From an uncultured Christensenella sp. (GTDB lineage: Bacteria; Bacillota; Clostridia; Christensenellales; Borkfalkiaceae), in contig CAJTUK010000003.1 in NCBI GenBank assembly GCA_910579525.1, forward strand, positions 186,001 through 250,000: a DNA stretch of 64,000 nucleotides. Direction: 5' to 3'. The translations under genes and the position numbers were made by a program. Of the stretch, positions 16,171-24,093 are shown one piece after another. A model generated the notes under the pieces. It had not been told where the DNA came from, ran no database searches, and saw only the letters and a program-made list of their open reading frames with translations. The stretch's first letter is position 1. Every line of letters begins with the position of its first letter.

Positions 16171-16920
16171 ATGGTTAAGTGCAAAGACTGCGGCACGGAG
16201 TACGAGGGGGAGTTTTGCCCGGAGTGCGGATTGCCTGCTGAAAGGATTTGTCCGCAGTGTGGTAAAAAGGGTGAGTCGGCCGCGCGTTTTTGCAATGTGT
16301 GCGGTTATGCGTTTGACGCTAAACACGCGGCGGACGTGTCGTTCGGTCGGGACGAGCTCGTTAAAACCGCCAATGCAATGGCAACTGATAAAATAATCGC
16401 TACGTTTTTTAAATATGCGGTAGTGGGGCTTTTTGGCTTGCTGTCGCTTTTGATGTTCGCCTTTTATGCCGCTCCGGCTGATCAAGACCCGTTGGGGTTG
16501 GGGCTTTCGAGCGGAAACCTTTATGCCAGAGCCTTTAACTGGATAACGGGAAATTACGAAATATATATGATGACCGTTGACGGCGTGCAAACGGTTGACT
16601 ATGTTAAGTTTGTCGCGTGTATACTTCTCGGATTAATGCCATTATTGGGAGTCTTTTTTTTAATAACCATTATTTGTATGGCTTTTACAGGCAATAAAAA
16701 AATGAAAAAATTAGAAACGGGAACGTTGTTTTACACATTATTATATATCGCGGTCGCGGCGTATCTAATGATTGATGCGCAAAACACCGGAATGAAAATC
16801 GGCGCCGCGCCGATATTGATGGCGGCTTTTTCGTCGGTTACTTTTATTTTGGAAATAATTTTGTTATTGCTGCGCAAATCTTTTTACAGGCGTTGTCCGG
16901 AATATGATAATTTAAGCTGA
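16171..16920 (+). CDS. double zinc-ribbon membrane protein
   Basis: 249 residues with GGAGG upstream. Residues 4-46 hold two zinc ribbons (CKDCG..CPECG and CPQCG..CNVCG). Four predicted membrane helices follow at roughly 75-97, 145-170, 180-200 and 205-230. Such proteins are common in Clostridia; none of the family members has an established reaction. Divergent from a small regulator, with an operator in its promoter, so probably controlled by it. Base use is slightly more AT-rich near the 3' end. Confidence 0.8.
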   Translation: MVKCKDCGTEYEGEFCPECGLPAERICPQCGKKGESAARFCNVCGYAFDAKHAADVSFGRDELVKTANAMATDKIIATFFKYAVVGLFGLLSLLMFAFYAAPADQDPLGLGLSSGNLYARAFNWITGNYEIYMMTVDGVQTVDYVKFVACILLGLMPLLGVFFLITIICMAFTGNKKMKKLETGTLFYTLLYIAVAAYLMIDAQNTGMKIGAAPILMAAFSSVTFILEIILLLLRKSFYRRCPEYDNLS

Positions 16921-16942
16921 ATGCCGTCCGTTAAAATACTAA

Positions 16943-16975
16943 ACCCCCGCGCAACCGCACGGGGGTGATTTTATT
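16943..16975. terminator. terminator between convergent transcripts
   Basis: ACCCCCG/CGGGGGT seven-base stem with a ten-base loop; ATTTTATTT follows on the plus strand. On the minus strand it would end the unexplained transcript from 17349. Confidence 0.7.
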
Positions 16976-17093
16976 TATATTCAGTTTTAATTCGGAAACC
17001 GCCTCCGCACGGTGCCCCTTTGGGCTGCTCGGATTATTCCGCGCGGCTCGTAATGCGCCTTACTTGCCGCTAAAATTCAAACCGTGAGTGGAA

Positions 17094-17120
17094 TCAGGTC
17101 TCCTCCGTAAAGTTGTACAT
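17094..17120 (-). CDS. possible 8-codon ORF
   Basis: MYNFTEET followed by TGA, with AGGAAGG about ten bases upstream. Third and weakest mini-ORF of the locus; may be chance. Confidence 0.15.
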   Translation of the reverse strand: MYNFTEET

Positions 17121-17135
17121 CGGACCGTACCTTCC

Positions 17136-17177
17136 TTATTTTTCTACCGTTTTGGCGAAGTAAAGAATGATTTTCAT
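17136..17177 (-). CDS. possible 13-codon ORF with strong ribosome-binding site
   Basis: MKIILYFAKTVEK, preceded by GAGGAGG at an ideal distance. Its ATG overlaps the TGA of the ORF at 17174-17230 (ATGA), the classical sign of translational coupling. Hydrophobic then charged, like a tiny membrane peptide or a leader peptide. Confidence 0.4.
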   Translation of the reverse strand: MKIILYFAKTVEK

Positions 17178-17230
17178 GGTTTACCTCCTCGGTAAAGGGT
17201 GTTCTTCTTATATTGTGGAACGGCACCCAT
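17174..17230 (-). CDS. possible 18-codon ORF coupled to the next
   Basis: MGAVPQYKKNTLYRGGKP then TGA, with AGGAAC upstream. Basic and compact. Its last codons contain the Shine-Dalgarno of the following 13-codon ORF. Confidence 0.35.
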   Translation of the reverse strand: MGAVPQYKKNTLYRGGKP

Positions 17231-17355
17231 GGTTCCCGTTCCTAAAAAATAACCTTGACCCGCTTTCGCGGCTACTTCTCCTTCATAGAAATGCTCCGTG
17301 AATTAAAATGTTGACGTCAAACATTTTTTGTGAGTTATTTTCTTTTTGTACCTTA

Positions 17356-17383
17356 ATTGTAACACGTTATTTTTATTTGTCAA
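17356..17383 (-). promoter_or_regulatory. minus-strand promoter of the mini-ORF transcript
   Basis: TTGACA (17378-17383 read on the minus strand), 16-base spacer, TACAAT (17356-17361). Confidence 0.7.
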
Positions 17384-17444
17384 TACCTTTTTCAAATGTT
17401 TCACGGAAAATTTTTTAAAATAAAAAAAGCGCGCTCAAATTCGC

Positions 17445-17473
17445 TTAACTTTTTTTTTAGTTTAGCGTATAAT
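17445..17473 (+). promoter_or_regulatory. promoter of CPA2 antiporter
   Basis: TTAACT at 17445-17450, 17-base spacer, TATAAT at 17468-17473; transcription should start near 17480, right at the first stem of the leader. Confidence 0.7.
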
Positions 17474-17479
17474 GTGGTG

Positions 17480-17556
17480 GTTGTAAAATAGTTCCGCTGT
17501 TCGGCTACGCTCAAGCGGAACGATAAAGGTACTATTCCGGTTACAACAGCGTAGCT
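17480..17556 (+). promoter_or_regulatory. structured leader with pseudoknot, candidate riboswitch
   Basis: P1 GTTGTAA/TTACAAC (17480-17486 with 17541-17547), P2 AATAGT/ACTATT (17487-17492 with 17531-17536), P3 TCCGCT/AGCGGA (17493-17498 with 17514-17519). The P3 loop GCTACGCT (17504-17511) is fully complementary to AGCGTAGC (17548-17555) just after P1. The loop also resembles part of the TGAGCG-type repeat, so origin from a repeat fragment is an alternative. Not matched to a known class. Confidence 0.5.
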
Positions 17557-17584
17557 AGACACTTTATATTCAAAGGAGAAAGTT

Positions 17585-18976
17585 ATGTTTGAAGGCAATT
17601 CGGCTCTGGGTTTCGTCGCGGTTCTTGCGATAATCCTGTTTACCACAAAACTTTTAGGCTTGATATTCAGGCGCATAGGTCTGCCGCAGGTGCTCGGCTA
17701 CATTATCGCGGGTATCATAATAGGCCCCGCAATATTCGGCGATTTCTGCGGATTTTCGCTCATCGGCTTCGAGGGCAAGGAATACACCGCGTTGCTCGTG
17801 CTCCCCAAAGAAAACGCGCTCGCCATTTTTGCCAAAATCGGCGTTCTGTTCCTTATGTTCTCCACCGGACTGGAAACTAACATAAAAGAACTCAAATCCG
17901 CGGGGCTCGCCTCTACGCTCATTGCGTGCGCGGGCGTGGCTGTTCCCATGGCGTTTGGAATTTTGATTTCTTTACCTTTCAGCGAAATCGGTCTGGGCGT
18001 AACAAATATTTATAATTGCGTATTCGTAGGCGCGATTCTCACGGCAACGTCGGTTGCCATCACTGTTTCCGTTTTAAAGGAACTCGGCAAAATCAATTCA
18101 AAGCTCGGCACAACAATAGTTTCCGCGGCTATAATTGACGACGTTATCGGTATAGTCGTTTTGTCGGTAATAACCGGTATAGCAAACGCGGGCGGTTCGG
18201 CGGATCTTACGGGTTTCGATTGGTTCAAGGCGCAGTGGTGGGGCACGCTCATTATGATAGTGGCATTTTTCGTTGTCGGCATAGGTTTGGGCTTCCTTAT
18301 CTCCAAGCTGTTCCGCTGGCTTGAAAAAAAGTGGCCCAACACCCGCCGTTTGCCTGTCTTTTCCATAGTGGTATGCTTCCTTTACAGCTGGGTGGCGGAA
18401 GAAATTTTCGGCGTTGCCGATATTACGGGCGCGTTCCTTGCGGGCGTGGTCCTCTCAACTGCGCACAGGTCGAGCGAATACACGGATAAAAAGGTCGAAG
18501 TAAACACATATACGATGTTTGCGCCCGTTTTCTTTGCCAATATCGGCATCACCAGCATCTCGTTTTCGGAGGGGATGTCGGGCTGGCTCTTCCTTTTTGC
18601 CGCCCTCACGGTGCTGTTGGGTCTTATAGGTAAAATCGTCGGTTGCGGCGTCGTTGCAAAGTGCTTTAAGTACGGCTGGCGCGAGAGCGCTATCGCAGGC
18701 GTCGGCATGATGGCGCGAGGCGAAGTGGCTCTTATCGTTACGGGCAAGGCTATGGAAGCGGGGCTCTCCGGCGAATTTATGATAATGACGGTTTTGCTTA
18801 TTCTCGTATCTTCTATACTTACGCCCATACTGTTAAAAGTGCTTTACGGCAAGGATAAGGGCGCGCTTCCCCCTTCGGGAGACGGTGAAGAGGGGACTTC
18901 GCCCGAACTCGGCGCCGGTCACGCCGCCGCCGAACACCTCGGCACGGCGGATCCCGTTAACGAATCTCAAAAATAA
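17585..18976 (+). CDS. CPA2-family cation:proton antiporter
   Basis: 463 residues with about 12 membrane helices and AAAGGAG upstream. GLPQVLGYIIAGIIIGP, LLVLPKENALAIFAKIGVLFLMFSTGLE-like regions, the DDVIGIVVL motif with its Asp pair and the GMMARGEVALIV segment are typical of the monovalent cation:proton antiporter-2 family (KefB/NapA-like). No TrkA-N nucleotide domain follows; the last 40 residues are a polar tail. Probably exports Na+ or K+ in exchange for protons. Regulated, if the leader is functional, by the structured RNA upstream. Confidence 0.9.
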   Translation: MFEGNSALGFVAVLAIILFTTKLLGLIFRRIGLPQVLGYIIAGIIIGPAIFGDFCGFSLIGFEGKEYTALLVLPKENALAIFAKIGVLFLMFSTGLETNIKELKSAGLASTLIACAGVAVPMAFGILISLPFSEIGLGVTNIYNCVFVGAILTATSVAITVSVLKELGKINSKLGTTIVSAAIIDDVIGIVVLSVITGIANAGGSADLTGFDWFKAQWWGTLIMIVAFFVVGIGLGFLISKLFRWLEKKWPNTRRLPVFSIVVCFLYSWVAEEIFGVADITGAFLAGVVLSTAHRSSEYTDKKVEVNTYTMFAPVFFANIGITSISFSEGMSGWLFLFAALTVLLGLIGKIVGCGVVAKCFKYGWRESAIAGVGMMARGEVALIVTGKAMEAGLSGEFMIMTVLLILVSSILTPILLKVLYGKDKGALPPSGDGEEGTSPELGAGHAAAEHLGTADPVNESQK

Positions 18977-18980
18977 AATT

Positions 18981-19012
18981 AAGCCCCGCGCTTTTAAAGC
19001 GCGGGGCTTTTC
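18981..19012 (+). terminator. intrinsic terminator
   Basis: Stem AGCCCCGCGCTT/AAGCGCGGGGCT followed by TTTT; member of the recurrent stem family. Confidence 0.85.
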
Positions 19013-19037
19013 GTTTGATTATTTACGGCTCTCCGCG

Positions 19038-19271
19038 TTACCCGCGGGAAAGCATCCAGTTTTTAACGTCTTCGCGTTCAATGGGAACAATGTTCTCATT
19101 AGGATACTTCGACAAGTGTCCTCCGTACGTATAGATAAAATATTTTCCCTCGTTTGTTATGTAAAGCGTTTCTTCGTAGCCGTCGGGGTCGCCCGGTTTG
19201 CCGAACGTGAATTTTTTATCAACGGTGGAGTTGGACGTGTCGTAAAGAATATTGTTTATCTCTTTACACAT
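19038..19271 (-). CDS. hypothetical 77-residue protein
   Basis: 77 residues; GGGAG lies ten bases before the ATG, and a consensus minus-strand promoter stands upstream. Hydrophilic with beta-strand-like stretches (ETLYITNEGKYFIYTYGGHL), ending DVKNWMLSRG. No motif recognised. Promoter, ribosome-binding site and convergent terminator together support a real small gene. Function unknown. Confidence 0.7.
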   Translation of the reverse strand: MCKEINNILYDTSNSTVDKKFTFGKPGDPDGYEETLYITNEGKYFIYTYGGHLSKYPNENIVPIEREDVKNWMLSRG

Positions 19272-19303
19272 AGCAAATCATCTCCCGATTTTATCACGAA
19301 GCG

Positions 19304-19332
19304 ATTTTAACATTATTCCGCGCCGTTGTCAA
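19304..19332 (-). promoter_or_regulatory. promoter of the 77-residue protein gene
   Basis: TTGACA (19327-19332 on the minus strand), 17-base spacer, TAAAAT (19304-19309). Confidence 0.75.
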
Positions 19333-19434
19333 TACAAAAATTATTTTGCGTGTATTTTCCCGTTAAAATGTTAATTTATAAATTTTTATGCTCGGTTTCC
19401 GCAAAAAAATAAACTGCCCGTAAAGTAAAATTAC

Positions 19435-19463
19435 TTGACAACGCGCGTCAGGCGTAGTAAACT
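19435..19463 (+). promoter_or_regulatory. promoter of ylxM-ffh operon
   Basis: TTGACA at 19435-19440, 17-base spacer, TAAACT at 19458-19463. The leader to the ylxM ATG is only about seven bases and has no Shine-Dalgarno. Confidence 0.7.
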
Positions 19464-19477
19464 TATACGCGTAGTTT

Positions 19478-19915
19478 ATGGACAAATTTTCGTTTATACA
19501 GCTCTGGGATACATACCGCGGATTGCTCACGCCTACGCAGGGGGAAATTACCGATATGTATTTCAACCTCGATTTAACGCCTTCGGAAATAGCCGCCGAA
19601 AAGGGCATAACCCGTCAGGGCGTTTCCGAGTGTTTGAAAACGTGCAAGGCACAACTTGAAGAATACGAAGAAAAGCTCGGCTTTTGCGCCGCGCTGAACG
19701 AGCTCGCGCTTAATCTTTCCTTTATGGCAAAGGATGCGCGCGACTGGGCTGAAAGTTTTAAAAAAGCCCACCCCGAGTTTGCCGCGGAGATAGGCGGACT
19801 TATCGGTATTTTGAATAAAGATTATACCAAAGAGGCAAAATCCGCGCTTACGGATGCCGATAGGACGGGGAATATGCGCGGGGCAACGGTAAATTCGACG
19901 GGTAAACTTATTTAA
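19478..19915 (+). CDS. ylxM: YlxM/UPF0122 HTH protein
   Basis: 145 residues. The first 100 form a sigma-70 region 4-like helix-turn-helix (LTPTQGEITDMYFNLDLTPS then EIAAEKGITRQGVSECLK), the YlxM family that sits next to ffh and stimulates SRP function in Streptococcus. The C-terminal 40 residues are longer than usual and less conserved. It lies 26 bases before ffh in one operon. Near-leaderless start. Confidence 0.9.
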   Translation: MDKFSFIQLWDTYRGLLTPTQGEITDMYFNLDLTPSEIAAEKGITRQGVSECLKTCKAQLEEYEEKLGFCAALNELALNLSFMAKDARDWAESFKKAHPEFAAEIGGLIGILNKDYTKEAKSALTDADRTGNMRGATVNSTGKLI

Positions 19916-19940
19916 AGCGTGCAAGCGTGAGGAGGGACTG

Positions 19941-21251
19941 ATGGGGGCTTTTTCTTCCCTTTCGGACAGATTAAATCATATATTTTCAAAACTCACCAAG
20001 CGCGGCAGGCTTACCGAGCTTGAAATAAAAACCGCCATGCGCGAGGTGCGCGTCGCGCTTCTGGAAGCGGACGTAAATATTCAGGTCGCAAAAAAATTCT
20101 GCGCCGACGTATCCGAAAAGGCCGTGGGGCAGGAAATTTTAAAGAGCCTCAATCCCGCGCAACAGGTAATTAAGATAGTAAACGACGAGCTTATCGCGCT
20201 CATGGGTTCAAGCAACCAAAAGCTCGCGATAGCCCCCAAACCGCCCACGGTAATAATGATGTGCGGCTTACAGGGCGCGGGCAAAACTACGATGTGCGGC
20301 AAACTCGCCGTAAATTTAAAAAAGAGCGGCAAAAAACCGCTTTTGGTCGCCTGCGACGTATACCGTCCCGCGGCGATCAACCAGCTCAAAGTGGTGGGTG
20401 GAAACGCGGGTGCCGAAGTGTTTGAAAAGGGAACTCAAAACCCCGTAAAAACCGCAAAAGAGGCGGTGGAATACGCCCGTTCGATGGGCTTCGACACCGT
20501 AGTTATAGATACTGCGGGGCGGCTTGAAATAGACGAACCCTTAATGCAGGAACTCGAAAATATCAAAAAGAACGTAGAAGTTTCCGAAATTCTGCTCACC
20601 GTAGACAGTATGATGGGTCAGGTCGCTGTAAACGTAGCAAAAGCCTTTAACGAGCGGCTCGAAGTCACCGGCGTAATTTTAACCAAACTTGACGGCGACA
20701 CCCGCGGCGGCGCCTGCCTTTCGATAAAAGCGGTAACGGGCAAACCCGTAAAGTTTATCGGCGTCGGAGAAAAACTCACCGACCTCGAACCTTTTTATCC
20801 GGACAGAATGGCATCGCGCATACTCGGTATGGGCGACGTGCTCACTCTCATAGAAAAGGCGCAGGAAGCGGTTACCGAAGAGCAGGCAAAGGCGATGCAG
20901 AAAAAAATGCTCGAAAATTCCTTTACCCTCGAAGATTACCTCACTCAGTTCGAAAGTATGAAAAAGATGGGCGGCGCACAGGCGTTGCTTGCAATGATGC
21001 CGGGCGTGGGAGGCAAGGTCAAAGCCGAAGACATAGACGAGAGCCGTATCGAGCGCACAAAGGCTATTATACTTTCCATGACGAGGCGAGAGCGCGCCGA
21101 GCCTTCCATAATAAATTCCTCGCGCAAAAGGCGCATAGCGGCGGGTTCGGGCACCAGCGTACAGGAGATAAACCAGCTGTTGAAGCAGTTCGAGCAGACT
21201 AAAATGCTAATGAAGCAGTTGCGTTCCGGCAAACGCAGATTGCCTTTCTAA
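19941..21251 (+). CDS. ffh: signal recognition particle protein Ffh
   Basis: 436 residues. N domain, then the GTPase domain with GLQGAGKTTMCGKLA (P loop), DVYRPAAINQL, DTAGRLEIDE and TKLDGDTRGGA, then the Met-rich M domain (from about 310) that binds signal sequences and SRP RNA. It directs nascent membrane proteins to FtsY. The M-domain tail is a little short and basic (SGKRRLPF). GGAGG precedes the ATG. Followed by rpsP as in Bacillus. Confidence 0.97.
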   Translation: MGAFSSLSDRLNHIFSKLTKRGRLTELEIKTAMREVRVALLEADVNIQVAKKFCADVSEKAVGQEILKSLNPAQQVIKIVNDELIALMGSSNQKLAIAPKPPTVIMMCGLQGAGKTTMCGKLAVNLKKSGKKPLLVACDVYRPAAINQLKVVGGNAGAEVFEKGTQNPVKTAKEAVEYARSMGFDTVVIDTAGRLEIDEPLMQELENIKKNVEVSEILLTVDSMMGQVAVNVAKAFNERLEVTGVILTKLDGDTRGGACLSIKAVTGKPVKFIGVGEKLTDLEPFYPDRMASRILGMGDVLTLIEKAQEAVTEEQAKAMQKKMLENSFTLEDYLTQFESMKKMGGAQALLAMMPGVGGKVKAEDIDESRIERTKAIILSMTRRERAEPSIINSSRKRRIAAGSGTSVQEINQLLKQFEQTKMLMKQLRSGKRRLPF

Positions 21252-21295
21252 ATAAGCTAAAATAAAAATTTTTATATATTCAGGAGAAAACTAAA

Positions 21296-21595
21296 ATGGC
21301 AGTAAAAATGAGACTTACGAGAATGGGCGATAAGAAGAGCCCTTTCTACCGCGTAGTTGTAATCGATTCGAGAAAGGCTCGTTCGGGCGAATATATCGAT
21401 AAAATCGGTTATGTGGACCCCCTCAAAACTCCCGCGGAAATCAACATCGACGTTGAAAAGGCAAAAGACTGGCTTTCCAAGGGCGTACAGCCTACCGAAA
21501 CGGTTAAAAGCTACCTCGTAAAGGCGGGTGTCATCACTCTTCCGGAAGGACATAAGGCAGCGCCCAAGACCAACGACAAAAAGAAAAAGTCTTAA
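21296..21595 (+). CDS. rpsP: 30S ribosomal protein S16
   Basis: 99 residues: MAVKMRLTRMGDKKSPFYRV and the KIGYVDPLKTP motif are diagnostic of S16, an early-assembly protein of the small subunit body. AGGAG precedes the ATG. Lies between ffh and khpA in the usual order; a lysine-rich tail extends the C-terminus. Confidence 0.97.
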   Translation: MAVKMRLTRMGDKKSPFYRVVVIDSRKARSGEYIDKIGYVDPLKTPAEINIDVEKAKDWLSKGVQPTETVKSYLVKAGVITLPEGHKAAPKTNDKKKKS

Positions 21596-21741
21596 TTAAC
21601 CGGTGCATAAACTCCGCAACACGGCATTAATCCGTTAGACTTAATTGCAAAAAACGTCATGAATACAAGCCGTAATTTTGCGGGTAAAATTTAATTCGGG
21701 CGCATATATCCCTTAACTAACGCGCCCAAGGGAGATGAATT

Positions 21742-21993
21742 ATGGACGAAACCGTAAAAAACCTCGTTAAATACGTGGTGGAAACCTTTGCGGAAAACAA
21801 AGAGGATATCGCCTACGAAATCGAGGAAAAAGAAGCCGTTACAGAGATAACCGTAAGGCTTAACCCCGCGGATATGGGCAAAGTAATAGGCAAGCAGGGC
21901 AAAATCGCAAAGGCTTTGCGCACGCTTGTCAGCGCCACCACGCCCCGCGGAGCAAAGCGCTGCACGGTTGAAATAAAGGAAAAGGAAAATTAA
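21742..21993 (+). CDS. khpA: KH-domain RNA-binding protein KhpA
   Basis: 83 residues, a single KH domain with the GKQGK loop (I-G-K-Q-G-K at about residue 52) of the YlqC/KhpA family, which pairs with KhpB to bind many RNAs and affects cell elongation. GGGAG precedes the ATG. Positioned between rpsP and rimM as in most Bacillota. Confidence 0.95.
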   Translation: MDETVKNLVKYVVETFAENKEDIAYEIEEKEAVTEITVRLNPADMGKVIGKQGKIAKALRTLVSATTPRGAKRCTVEIKEKEN

Positions 21994-22033
21994 TATAACA
22001 GCCGAACGCACGCCGCTCGGCTTATTTTTGCTT

Positions 22034-22531
22034 ATGGACGATAAACTTACCGTTGCCGTAATTTTAAAGCCGCAGGGTATTCGCGGAGAAATAAAGGTAA
22101 AAGCGCTGTGCGATTCCGCCGAAGATATGCTCGGTTTAAAGCGCGTTTTTATAGACGGAACCGAATATTCCGTTATGGGCGCCCGCGGTCAGGGCGATTT
22201 CGCCTATTTGTCTCTGCGCGGTGTTTTCGACCGCAACGCCGCCGAACTTTTGCGCGGCAAAGAGGTTGAAGCTCTGCGCTCGGATATGCCCGAACTTCCC
22301 GAGGGCACGTATTACATAGCCGACCTCACGGGCTGCGCCGTTTTAACGGAGCAGGGCGAAGTTATAGGCGAAGTAACTTCGGTAACTCCCGCGCATACGG
22401 ATATCTATACGCTCGCGACCCCGTCGGGCGAAGTCAGTTTCGCCGCCGCCGAAGGCGTGATTTCAAGCGTGGACGTCGAGAACAAAAAAATTACCGTAAA
22501 CAAAAAAAGATTCAAGGAAGTTTCGGTGTGA
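22034..22531 (+). CDS. rimM: 16S rRNA processing protein RimM
   Basis: 165 residues from the ATG at 22034; an in-frame TTG at 22028 is the only alternative and neither has a clear Shine-Dalgarno, though a small hairpin precedes them. The N-terminal RimM barrel (KPQGIRGEIKVKALCDS) and C-terminal PRC barrel (YYIADLTGCAV) are complete. It binds S19 during head assembly. Four-base overlap with trmD. Confidence 0.95.
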   Translation: MDDKLTVAVILKPQGIRGEIKVKALCDSAEDMLGLKRVFIDGTEYSVMGARGQGDFAYLSLRGVFDRNAAELLRGKEVEALRSDMPELPEGTYYIADLTGCAVLTEQGEVIGEVTSVTPAHTDIYTLATPSGEVSFAAAEGVISSVDVENKKITVNKKRFKEVSV

Positions 22532-23205
22532 AAATAACCGTTCTCACCCTCTTTCCCGATATGTTCCGCCCGCTCAAAGAGAGCATCATAGGCAGGGCGC
22601 TGAATTCGGGTAAGCTCGAAATCGAAATTATAAATATCCGCGACTATGCCGAAAACAAACACTCCAAGTGCGATGATTATCCTTTCGGCGGCGGTGCGGG
22701 AATGGTAATGATGCCCCAGCCCGCGGGCTCGGCAATTACCGCCGCAGACCCCGAACGCAAGGCGCGCAGAATTTACCTCTCGCCAAAGGGTGAAACGTTT
22801 AAGCAGGACAAAGTGTTCGATTTGTTGAATTACGAACACGTAATTTTGTTGTGCGGTCATTACGAGGGGATAGACCAGCGCGTCATAGACCTGTATATCG
22901 ACGAAGAAATCTCGATAGGAGACTATGTTTTGACAGGCGGCGAACTGCCCGCCATGGTTGTGTGCGACTGCCTTGCCCGCTATGTGGACGGCGTAATTTC
23001 GGGAGGCTCGCTCGTCGACGAGAGCTTTTCGGACGGAAAACTCGAATATCCGCAATACACGCGCCCCGCCGAATATATGGGGCTCAAAGTGCCGGAAGTG
23101 CTTCTTTCCGGCGACCATAAAAAAATAGACGAGTGGCGCAGGAAAGAGAGCGAAAAGCTCACCCGCGCCCGCCGCCCCGACCTGTGCGGCGGCAATAACA
23201 AGTAA
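22528..23205 (+). CDS. trmD: tRNA (guanine-37-N1)-methyltransferase
   Basis: 225 residues from a GTG overlapping the rimM stop (GTGTGA). FPDMFRPLKESIIGRA, DDYPFGGGAGMVMMPQP, the knot motif SIGDYVLTGGELPAM and YTRPAEYMGLKVPEVLLSG identify TrmD, a SPOUT methyltransferase using S-adenosylmethionine to make m1G37 and prevent frameshifting. Slightly shorter than the 240-residue norm at the C-terminus. Confidence 0.97.
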   Translation: MKITVLTLFPDMFRPLKESIIGRALNSGKLEIEIINIRDYAENKHSKCDDYPFGGGAGMVMMPQPAGSAITAADPERKARRIYLSPKGETFKQDKVFDLLNYEHVILLCGHYEGIDQRVIDLYIDEEISIGDYVLTGGELPAMVVCDCLARYVDGVISGGSLVDESFSDGKLEYPQYTRPAEYMGLKVPEVLLSGDHKKIDEWRRKESEKLTRARRPDLCGGNNK

Positions 23206-23235
23206 CGCGCAACGTGGTTTTCGCGGAGAAAAATT

Positions 23236-24093
23236 ATGAAAACTATTCAATGGTTTCCGGGGCATATGGCAAAGGCAATGCGCATGATGAGCGAACAGCT
23301 CGCGCTTGCCGACGGCGTCGTGTTCGTGCTCGACGCGCGCTGCCCCGCTGCGTCTTTCAATAAAAAACTTAAAAAACTCGCGGGCAACAAACCCGTTTTA
23401 TACGTTCTGAACAAGGGCGACCTTGCCGACGAACGGGCTGATAACCTCTTGAAAATAATAAAAGAAAGCGGTGTTCCCGCAATAAAAATCAATGCCGTTA
23501 ACGCCTCGTCGCGCAGGGATATTACGGGGGCAATTGAAAAACTTGTGCAAGAAAAACGCGAAAAAGCCCTCGAAAAGGGTCAAAACAAATCCTTTCGCTT
23601 TATGGTGGCGGGAGTTCCCAATACGGGCAAATCCACGCTCATAAACCTGATTGCGGGCGCCGCCCGTGCCGAAACGGGAGACAAGGCGGGCGTAACCCGC
23701 GGCAAGCAGTGGGTGCGTTGCGGCGCGTTCGACCTTCTGGATACTCCGGGCACCATGCCGCCAGCGTTCGAAGACCAGCGCCTCGCTCTGCGTCTCGCTT
23801 TCGTCGGGAGCGTAAACGACGATATTCTCGATATGGACGATATCGCCCTCGCGCTTTTAAAGGATTTGGGCGAAAGATATCCCAAACGGTTGGAAGAGCG
23901 TTACGGCGTCACCGGCGGAGAACCGCTCGAAATGCTCGAAGCCGTGTGTAAACGCCGCGGTTTTATGCTCAAAGGCGGCGAATACGACTACGAGCGCGGC
24001 GAACGCGCTGTAATAGACGATTTCCGTAAGGGCAGGCTCGGCAAAATAACTCTGGATTCTCCCGCGGACGCAAAGGAAGTTTTTAATGGATAA
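23236..24093 (+). CDS. rbgA: ribosome biogenesis GTPase RbgA (YlqF)
   Basis: 285 residues with a circularly permuted GTPase domain: the G4 motif LNKGDLAD comes first, followed by GVPNTGKSTLINLI (P loop) and DTPGTMPP. The N-terminus MKTIQWFPGHMAKAM is the hallmark of RbgA, needed for late assembly of the 50S subunit. Preceded by GGAG. Overlaps rnhB by eight bases. Confidence 0.96.
   Translation: MKTIQWFPGHMAKAMRMMSEQLALADGVVFVLDARCPAASFNKKLKKLAGNKPVLYVLNKGDLADERADNLLKIIKESGVPAIKINAVNASSRRDITGAIEKLVQEKREKALEKGQNKSFRFMVAGVPNTGKSTLINLIAGAARAETGDKAGVTRGKQWVRCGAFDLLDTPGTMPPAFEDQRLALRLAFVGSVNDDILDMDDIALALLKDLGERYPKRLEERYGVTGGEPLEMLEAVCKRRGFMLKGGEYDYERGERAVIDDFRKGRLGKITLDSPADAKEVFNG

Larger units (their letters stand above)
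16940..17349 (-). ncRNA. candidate minus-strand transcript with structured leader and mini-ORFs
   Basis: About 410 bases between a good minus-strand promoter and a terminator, with no ordinary gene. The RNA begins with a near-perfect palindrome around GACGTC (17307-17325), has a CCGC-GAAA-GCGG hairpin (17262-17273) and a GGAACGG/CCGTTCC stem, and then three very short ORFs. I cannot match it to a known RNA class. It could be a regulatory RNA, a leader left without its gene, or a messenger for very small peptides. Confidence 0.5.

Noticed and set aside
17100..17300. Manganese (yybP-ykoY) riboswitch or tmRNA on the minus strand
   Set aside because: Only short pieces resemble the manganese motif; the conserved 3' parts are missing. 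There is no tmRNA tag ORF or tRNA-like end.
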